In this document: piece after piece, positions 58,798 through 64,000 of the stretch
Layout: each line of letters starts with the position of its first letter
How positions within the stretch are numbered: the stretch's first letter is position 1
DNA from: Ferrithrix thermotolerans DSM 19514
Lineage (GTDB): Bacteria > Actinomycetota > Acidimicrobiia > Acidimicrobiales > Ilumatobacteraceae
Length of the DNA stretch: 64,000 nucleotides
Assembly (NCBI GenBank): GCA_945861025.1
Contig: CAMASN010000001.1
Location: 1 to 64,000, forward strand
Direction of reading: 5' to 3'
The notes under the pieces: model-generated
The model's input: only the letters and a program-made list of their open reading frames with translations
Databases searched by the model: none
Told to the model about the DNA's origin: nothing
Translations under genes and position numbers: made by a program

Positions 58798-59340
58798 CTA
58801 GTAGACCGCCAGGCTTTCAACAAGACGGTCGCCGAGGCGCGCGCGACCATCGAGGCCGCCGATCTCGAGCAGGAAGCCAAGTCCGACCACAACTCCCCCA
58901 AGCTCTTCGATGAGCCGACACGTAGCGGTTGCAGTGCCGCCCGTGGCGAGCACATCGTCGATCACGAGCACTCGCTCGCCTGGGTGGATGGCATCGCGGT
59001 GCATCTCAAGTTTGTCGGTGCCGTATTCAAGGCTGTATTCCTCGCGCACAACAGCCCACGGCAACTTGCCTGCCTTACGCACCGGAACAAATCCGGCGTT
59101 GAGCAGGTATGCAACCGGTGCTGCGACGATGAAACCACGAGCTTCCATGCCGAGCACTCGATCAATCTCGAGATGCTCGAAGCGCTCGACCAAGCTCTGA
59201 ATGGCCCTGCGAAAACCCTCGGCGTTACCGAGCAACGGGGTGATGTCTCGAAAGACCACGCCCTCGGTGGGATAGTCGGCGATCTCTCGCACGAGGCTGC
59301 GAAGCCAAGGGGTGTCGGTCATTGAAACGTCGGCATCCAT
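58798..59340 (-). CDS. apt: Adenine phosphoribosyltransferase
   Basis: This 180-residue type-I phosphoribosyltransferase has VFRDITPLLGNAEGFRRA (about residues 30-47), GMEARGFIVAAPVAYLL and the PRPP-binding loop VLVIDDVLATGGTATAT (about 129-145). It salvages adenine to AMP. ATG 59322 (MTDTPWLR) may be the true start; ATG 59340 adds six residues. It lies between secF and rsh as is common in Actinobacteria. Confidence 0.93.
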   Translation of the reverse strand: MDADVSMTDTPWLRSLVREIADYPTEGVVFRDITPLLGNAEGFRRAIQSLVERFEHLEIDRVLGMEARGFIVAAPVAYLLNAGFVPVRKAGKLPWAVVREEYSLEYGTDKLEMHRDAIHPGERVLVIDDVLATGGTATATCRLIEELGGVVVGLGFLLEIGGLDGRARLGDRLVESLAVY

Positions 59341-59389
59341 GCGTGCAGGCTAGCGAACCTGCACGCAGTACTGCTTGGATACGTGGGCG

Positions 59390-60556
59390 TCAGCGACGCT
59401 TCTTCTTGCGAGGGCGTGGCGCATGGGTGAGCAACGCTTCTGGAGCGTTCGCCGAAGCGCCTCCAACCGCGGCTGCATCTCCGGCGCGGGCCGAGCGCAA
59501 GCGCTGTGCTTCGCGGCGAGCAGCAGGTGAGCCACCCATCACGAGACGCTCAAGATCGACGCCAACGGCGCGTGGGCCGCGCATTGCTTTGTACTTCGGT
59601 GTTTGGCCCTTGACCGCAGCCAACAACGGTGACGCAATGAAGATCGATGAATACGATCCGGTGACCAGGCCGACGAACAACGCCAAGGCGAATTCGCGCA
59701 ACGAGATGGCTCCGAGTAAGCCGGCGCCCACCACGAGCAGCGACAACACTGGCAACACCGCTGCCAGGCTGGTGTTGAGCGAGCGCATTACGACTTGGTT
59801 CATCGACACGTTGATGACGTCGTCGTAGGGCAGTCTCGAACCAGCAAAACGCGCCGTGTTCTCGTCGACCTTGTCGAACACCACGATGGTGTCGTAGAGC
59901 GAAAAGCCAAGGATTGTGAGGAACGCGATGACAGTTGCAGGCGTTACTTCGAGTTGCAGAATCGAGTAGATACCCACGCTGATGAGTACGTCGTGAAGCA
60001 TGGCCGCGATGGCGCTGAGCGCCATTGCCCACTCGAACCTCCAAGCAATGAACAACGCCACCAAGATGACGAAGATCACCAAGGCCCGCACAGCCTTATC
60101 GGTGATTTCCTCACCCCATGACGCAGTAACAGAGTTGCTGCTGATGTCCTCGATGTCGACCTTCGCGGCCGTTGCCAATGCGGCGCTCACTTTTTGGCGT
60201 ACATCGGCGGGCTGCTCGGCGGCCTGAATACGCAGACGCTCAACGCCACTAGCCGACACAGTGACAATCTTTGCTTCATCGGCATTCAAGCCGTTGGCGC
60301 TGAGCACCTCACGTGCTTGGGCATCGGTGATGTTCGCAGCGGGGACTTCCCACTGAACGCCGCCGTTGAAGTCGAGGCCGAGATTGAGTCCCTGAGCGAG
60401 CAGCGACACAATGGTGGCAACGATGAGCGCCGCAGAGATGCCAATACCCCACCACTTGCGGCCCATGAAGTCGACACGAGTCTCTCCGTGGTAGAGGCGA
60501 GCGCGTGCCGTGCGATGCAGCGACACTTGGGTTTCGGGTGTGAGGACTTCGGTCAC
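59390..60556 (-). CDS. secF: Protein translocase subunit SecF
   Basis: This 388-residue membrane protein has six predicted membrane segments (from GIGISAALIVATIVSLLAQG) and the SecF motifs LGLDFNGGVQWEV and FSLYDTIVVFDKVDENTA (in part). It forms the SecDF auxiliary complex that uses the proton gradient to help Sec export. The C-terminus is basic and disordered (PRPRKKKRR). It overlaps secD by 4 bp. Confidence 0.95.
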   Translation of the reverse strand: MTEVLTPETQVSLHRTARARLYHGETRVDFMGRKWWGIGISAALIVATIVSLLAQGLNLGLDFNGGVQWEVPAANITDAQAREVLSANGLNADEAKIVTVSASGVERLRIQAAEQPADVRQKVSAALATAAKVDIEDISSNSVTASWGEEITDKAVRALVIFVILVALFIAWRFEWAMALSAIAAMLHDVLISVGIYSILQLEVTPATVIAFLTILGFSLYDTIVVFDKVDENTARFAGSRLPYDDVINVSMNQVVMRSLNTSLAAVLPVLSLLVVGAGLLGAISLREFALALFVGLVTGSYSSIFIASPLLAAVKGQTPKYKAMRGPRAVGVDLERLVMGGSPAARREAQRLRSARAGDAAAVGGASANAPEALLTHAPRPRKKKRR

Positions 60557-62268
60557 GACGATGCTCCTAGTGCCTGGTTTGCGTCGGCAGAGGTCTTGAT
60601 ACCCATGATCTTCTTACCGCTCATGAACTTGCTCCGTGCGAGCAATAGCACCGCTGGGCGGGTGAAGAAGTACGCAACGAACACGTCGATCAATGTCGAC
60701 AGACCGAGGTAAAAGGCGAAGCCTCGAACGGCACCGACCGACAGGTACCACAACACGGCCGCACCGATGAGCGACACCGAGTCGGCCACCAAAATGGTGT
60801 GGAACGCAGCCTTGAATCCACGTTGCGCAGAGTTGCGAATCGAGCGACCGGCATGAATTTCGTCCTTGAGGCGCTCAAAGAACACCACGTAGGAGTCGAT
60901 GGTGACACCGATGGAAACGATAAGTCCCGCCACGCCGGCGAGCGACAGCACACCGTTGTAGAACCGCGAAATAAACGAAGTGATGCAGTACACCAATGTG
61001 CCAGAGACACACAGACCGAGCAGAACCACCACCGCTACGCGCCGGTAGTAGGCAAACATGAAGGCCAACACCAGCGCGACGCCGATAGCGCCCGCAATGA
61101 GTGCCGCACGCAGCGAGTCCTTGCCAAGCGTTGCTGAAACGGTTTGAACCGCCTCGGCCTGCAAGGAGATGGGAAGTGCGCCGGAGTTCATGACCTGAGC
61201 CAACTTGGTGGCTTCGTTCTTGGTGAAGTTGCCGGTGATCTGCACGCTGCCCGTGAAGTTCTCGGCGTTCACCGTGGGGGCTGACTGAATCTGACCGTCG
61301 AGTTCGATTGCCAACTGCTTCGATGGGCAGGTCGCCGTGCCGTTGAAGCACTCTTTGGCTAACGCATTCCATACGCCTTCGCCGCTTCCACCGGTCTTGA
61401 GGTCGACCGTGACGCCCCAGCCGCCGCCGATAATGCGCGGGGCGGCTGAGTCACGAACAAACACCTCGCCGGTGCCGCCCGAAGGGCCTACCTGGCACCT
61501 GCCGCCGTCGCGAGTTGGAAGTACTTGGGTTGCCGCAGGATCAGAGAATGGCAACCCGGTCGTAGTGGTCGCCCCGCTCGCCACCGTGGTGCTTGTCGCT
61601 CCAGTTACCACGGTCGTGTCGCTTGAGGCTGTGTCGGTCGGCGCAGTGCCACCCGTTGGGGGTGTGGCTGGGAGCGTCGCCAGCGTGGTGCCGCTGGTGA
61701 TGGTGCTCGCAGGATCAGTAGTGGGCGGCACGCTGTTGATGCGACGCGCCGGGCCAGGAGCGCCTGAAGTTGGCGTACTGCCAGACGTTGCGCTTACGCC
61801 CGTGGTGGCCGTCGGCAAGTTGATCACCGTGGTGTTGCCCACAGCCGTTGTGGCAGTGCCACCCGTTGTAGTCGCTGTTCCCACAATGGACGTAACGGGG
61901 TCGGTGGTCACTGGGTTCGCGCAGCCAATGACTGGTCTCAGGTACACCTTGCCGGTGACGTTGACTAGATCGATTGCCTGCTGCTGATCGTTGACGCCGG
62001 GCAGGTTGACGACGATTGCATCTTCTTGGCGCAAGATCTCGGGCTCGCCAACGCCGAAGCTGTCGACGCGCTCGCGGATGCGCTCGACAGCGAGGTCGAG
62101 GCTCGATTCGTCGAATGCCTGACCAGTCACCGGACGCAGCGTGACGGAAATGCCGCCACGAAGGTCGAGGCCCAACGCGGGGTAAAAGCCGGCACCGAGA
62201 GTGATGGCCATGAGGCTGACCGCAAGCAGAAGGATTCCGCTCAACGAGTAGACGAGTTTGCGTTGCAT
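60553..62268 (-). CDS. secD: Protein translocase subunit SecD
   Basis: This 571-residue membrane protein has the SecD first helix and GLDLRGGISVTLRP (about residues 33-46), six membrane segments near the C-terminus and SVTLGKDSLRAALIAGAIG region. A Thr/Ser/Pro-rich, low-complexity insertion of about 140 residues (about 117-255, 61504-61920) is placed in the first periplasmic domain, next to Cys116 and Cys258, which could pair. It acts with SecF and YajC in export. The insertion is not seen in most SecD proteins. Confidence 0.94.
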   Translation of the reverse strand: MQRKLVYSLSGILLLAVSLMAITLGAGFYPALGLDLRGGISVTLRPVTGQAFDESSLDLAVERIRERVDSFGVGEPEILRQEDAIVVNLPGVNDQQQAIDLVNVTGKVYLRPVIGCANPVTTDPVTSIVGTATTTGGTATTAVGNTTVINLPTATTGVSATSGSTPTSGAPGPARRINSVPPTTDPASTITSGTTLATLPATPPTGGTAPTDTASSDTTVVTGATSTTVASGATTTTGLPFSDPAATQVLPTRDGGRCQVGPSGGTGEVFVRDSAAPRIIGGGWGVTVDLKTGGSGEGVWNALAKECFNGTATCPSKQLAIELDGQIQSAPTVNAENFTGSVQITGNFTKNEATKLAQVMNSGALPISLQAEAVQTVSATLGKDSLRAALIAGAIGVALVLAFMFAYYRRVAVVVLLGLCVSGTLVYCITSFISRFYNGVLSLAGVAGLIVSIGVTIDSYVVFFERLKDEIHAGRSIRNSAQRGFKAAFHTILVADSVSLIGAAVLWYLSVGAVRGFAFYLGLSTLIDVFVAYFFTRPAVLLLARSKFMSGKKIMGIKTSADANQALGASS

Positions 62269-62636
62269 TACTTCTCTGTCTTGTCGTCGGCCGCTGAATT
62301 CTCGGCGCTGGCCTTGGATGGACTACCTGACGAAGTAGCCGACGTGTCGACCTTCTTCTGAATCGCTGCCTTGGCGACCCGAATCTGAACGGTGTCGTCT
62401 ATCTCGATCCACACGATGTCGCCATCGAAGCCGGTGATAAACCCGTAGATGCCCGAGGTAGTGACGATCTCATCTCCCTCAGTGAGGCTTGACTGCATCG
62501 AAGACTGCTCCTTCATTCGGCGCCGCTGCGGCCGAATCAGCAAGAAGTACATGCCGACCATCATCAACGGCAAGATGAGCAAGCTCAGCGGACTGCCGCC
62601 TGAGTGGTTGGTTGCGAGAAGTAATGGAATAGGCAT
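62268..62636 (-). CDS. yajC: Preprotein translocase subunit YajC
   Basis: This 122-residue protein has one membrane helix (LSLLILPLMMVGMYFLLIRP) followed by QRRRMKEQSSMQSSLTEGDEIVTTSGIYGFITGF (in part), the signature of YajC, and an acidic C-terminus. It associates with SecDF. Start ATG 62636 (MPIPLLLAT) fits the family; ATG 62648 adds four residues. Its start lies 122 bp from the stop codon of tgt. Confidence 0.92.
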   Translation of the reverse strand: MPIPLLLATNHSGGSPLSLLILPLMMVGMYFLLIRPQRRRMKEQSSMQSSLTEGDEIVTTSGIYGFITGFDGDIVWIEIDDTVQIRVAKAAIQKKVDTSATSSGSPSKASAENSAADDKTEK

Positions 62637-62696
62637 CAGAACATCCAAAATAACGGTTGCTCGGCAGGGGGCCGGGCCGACGGCAAATCATAGTCA

Positions 62697-62717
62697 CACT
62701 GAAGCGCAATTTCAGTG
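62697..62717. terminator. Hairpin between tgt and yajC
   Basis: CACTGAA (62697-62703) and TTCAGTG (62711-62717) form a perfect 7-bp stem with a 7-nt loop in the 122-bp gap between tgt and yajC. It has no U-tract in the minus direction. It could weakly terminate or attenuate transcription between the two genes. Confidence 0.4.
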
Positions 62718-62758
62718 GATGCACCCACCCGAAAGTTGTCAAGGATTCTTGAGTTTGC

Positions 62759-63856
62759 TCAGCCCCATACGGCGACCACATGCCTGCGCAACGTCTCAAA
62801 CGTGCCTGCCGCGATAGCGGAACGCATGTCGCTCATTAACCGCAAGGTCCACGCAATATTGTGCAGGCTCACCAGTCGAGGCCCGGTTGGCTCGCCAACC
62901 TGGAATAGGTGGCGGATGTAGCCCATCGAGTGGCGCTGGCACACTTCGCACGAGCATGTTGCATCGATCGGCTGGTCAGAGTTGATGTGCTTGGCATTCT
63001 TCACATGCACCTTGCCGGTGCTCGTAAGCGCAGTGCCGTGACGACCGATACGCGTCTGCATTACGCAGTCGAACTGATCAACGCCCAGAGCGACTGCTTC
63101 GATGAGGGAGGCGGGGTCACCCACGCCCATCAGATAGCGCGGTCGATCGGCAGGAAGATGCTCGATGGCAGCGGCAAGCGCTGGCAGCATCTCGGCACGT
63201 GTTTCGCCAACGCTGAGACCGCCGATGCCGTAGCCATCGAAACCTATTTCGACCGTACGTTGAGCCGACTCGGCTCGCATTGCCTTGTCGAGTCCGCCTT
63301 GCACGATACCGAACAACGCTTGGTCGGGCCGTTGGTGCGCTGCGTGGGCGCGTGCGGCCCATGCGCTCGTGCGGTCGAGCGCCAGTCGGATGACCTGGGG
63401 AGGCGACGGCAACGGCGCACAGACGTCGAGCACCATCTGAATGTCTGCGCCCAGCAACTCTTGCGTGGCCACTGCCGACTCAGGCGTGAACCGATGCATA
63501 GAGCCGTCGTACGTGCTGCGAAATGTTGCGCCATCATCGTCGACCTTGGGCTCAAGGGAAAAGATCTGAAATCCCCCAGAGTCGGTCAAGGTGAGACCGC
63601 CCCAGCCGGCAAACCGGCCAAGGCCGCCGAGCGCCGCCACGGTCTCAGCCCCCGGGCGCAACATCAGGTGATAAGTGTTGCCAAGCACGATCTCGGCGCC
63701 GAGCCGTTCGTAGTCGGCAGCCGACAGATATTTGATTGCGCCGCGCGTACCCACCGGCATGAAACACGGCGTGTTGTATTGACCTCGCGCCGTATGGCCA
63801 ATGCCGTTGCGTGCGTTGCCATCGGTTGCCAGGAGTTCGAATCGAACTGGGTGCAT
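62759..63856 (-). CDS. tgt: Queuine tRNA-ribosyltransferase Tgt
   Basis: This 365-residue TIM-barrel protein has GARGAIKYLSAADYERLGAEIVLGNTYHL-type N-terminal region, catalytic Asp in TLTDSGGFQIFSL, HRFTPESAVATQELLGADI, and a C-terminal zinc site (CSCEVCQRHSMGYIRHLF, with a further His). It exchanges guanine 34 of tRNA for preQ1. It partners queA, which overlaps its start by one base (TAATG). Confidence 0.95.
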   Translation of the reverse strand: MHPVRFELLATDGNARNGIGHTARGQYNTPCFMPVGTRGAIKYLSAADYERLGAEIVLGNTYHLMLRPGAETVAALGGLGRFAGWGGLTLTDSGGFQIFSLEPKVDDDGATFRSTYDGSMHRFTPESAVATQELLGADIQMVLDVCAPLPSPPQVIRLALDRTSAWAARAHAAHQRPDQALFGIVQGGLDKAMRAESAQRTVEIGFDGYGIGGLSVGETRAEMLPALAAAIEHLPADRPRYLMGVGDPASLIEAVALGVDQFDCVMQTRIGRHGTALTSTGKVHVKNAKHINSDQPIDATCSCEVCQRHSMGYIRHLFQVGEPTGPRLVSLHNIAWTLRLMSDMRSAIAAGTFETLRRHVVAVWG

Positions 63857-64000
63857 TACAGGCTCCTGTCGAGCAGCATCGCATCGCCGAACGACAAGAA
63901 TCGATAGTCGTTGGCAAGTGCCGCTTCGTAGAGCGAACGCCAGCGCGGGCCAACGAACGCGTCGATCATCATCAGTAATGTGGTCTTGGGCAGATGGAAG
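63856..64000 (-). CDS. queA: S-adenosylmethionine:tRNA ribosyltransferase-isomerase QueA, C-terminal part
   Basis: Only the last 47 codons are in the window; the gene continues beyond the right edge. The read-through end is LPKTTLLMMIDAFVGPRW, then SLYEAALANDYRFLSFGDAM, which is the conserved C-terminus of QueA. It converts preQ1-tRNA to epoxyqueuosine-tRNA. The TAA stop shares a base with the ATG of tgt, so the two are translated together. Confidence 0.9.
   Translation of the reverse strand, partial: FHLPKTTLLMMIDAFVGPRWRSLYEAALANDYRFLSFGDAMLLDRSL

Overview
The window looks like chromosomal DNA from a free-living, fairly high-GC actinobacterium, most likely of the class Acidimicrobiia (Ilumatobacter-like). 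Three things support this: a WhiB regulator, a complete Pup-proteasome locus (ARC, Dop, Pup, PrcB, PrcA, PafA), and the gene order pafA...tatB-tatC-helY and queA-tgt-yajC-secD-secF-apt-rsh-hisS-aspS...rarA. The class-level placement is an inference. I found no rRNA, tRNA, CRISPR array, transposase or integrase. Coding density is very high, and many neighbouring genes overlap by 4 bp (ATGA or GTGA), which marks tight operons.

Layout. 1-4.1 kb is accessory: a small direct repeat, two small genes with a repeated palindrome at or near start codons, then an RpiR-type repressor divergent from a clavaminate-synthase-like Fe(II)/2-oxoglutarate oxygenase and a threonine-aldolase-like enzyme, with an array of TTGGAAT half-sites between. 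4.2-11.7 kb holds whiB behind a near-consensus promoter, two crotonases, ribokinase, prmA, a gamma-carbonic anhydrase-like protein, an Arg/Asp-rich repeat protein, a GNAT enzyme and two actinobacterial proteins of unknown function. 11.8-20.3 kb (minus) holds a tandem ThyX-like protein, an M20 amidohydrolase with an oxidoreductase, a YegS-like protein, the helicase HelY, and TatC/TatB. 20.4-29.5 kb holds a GDPD, signal peptidase I and the Pup-proteasome cluster, with a 5-oxoprolinase subunit A gene inside it and a ferredoxin diverging from arc. 29.5-32.5 kb (minus) is a probable tRNA T-loop modification operon (TtuB-like, TtuA-like, TrmI) behind three small, mostly membrane proteins. Tandem hairpins separate it from the ferredoxin.

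32.5-44.6 kb is metabolism and envelope: a LON-domain protein, a PBP4-type carboxypeptidase, an ADP-forming acyl-CoA ligase, a thioesterase, a hydrolase, a TetR regulator divergent from nagA, transketolase, transaldolase and a MOSC protein. 44.4-50.9 kb holds glycolate oxidase genes glcD-glcE and glcF. These are split by two plus-strand genes: a Nei-type glycosylase and a secreted Gly-X-Asn repeat protein with seven propeller-like repeats. 50.8-64 kb (minus) is a conserved housekeeping run from DUF6167/DUF948-like genes through rarA, Nudix, aspS, hisS, rsh, apt, secF, secD, yajC and tgt to a queA cut by the window edge.

The points I consider most worth following are the oxygenase/aldolase pair under a probable RpiR operator array, the UBL-TtuA-TrmI operon whose UBL has two residues after its Gly-Gly, the pxpA gene inside the proteasome operon, and the Gly-Asn repeat/propeller protein within the glc genes. 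All functional assignments come from reading motifs and family patterns by eye. No database search was run.
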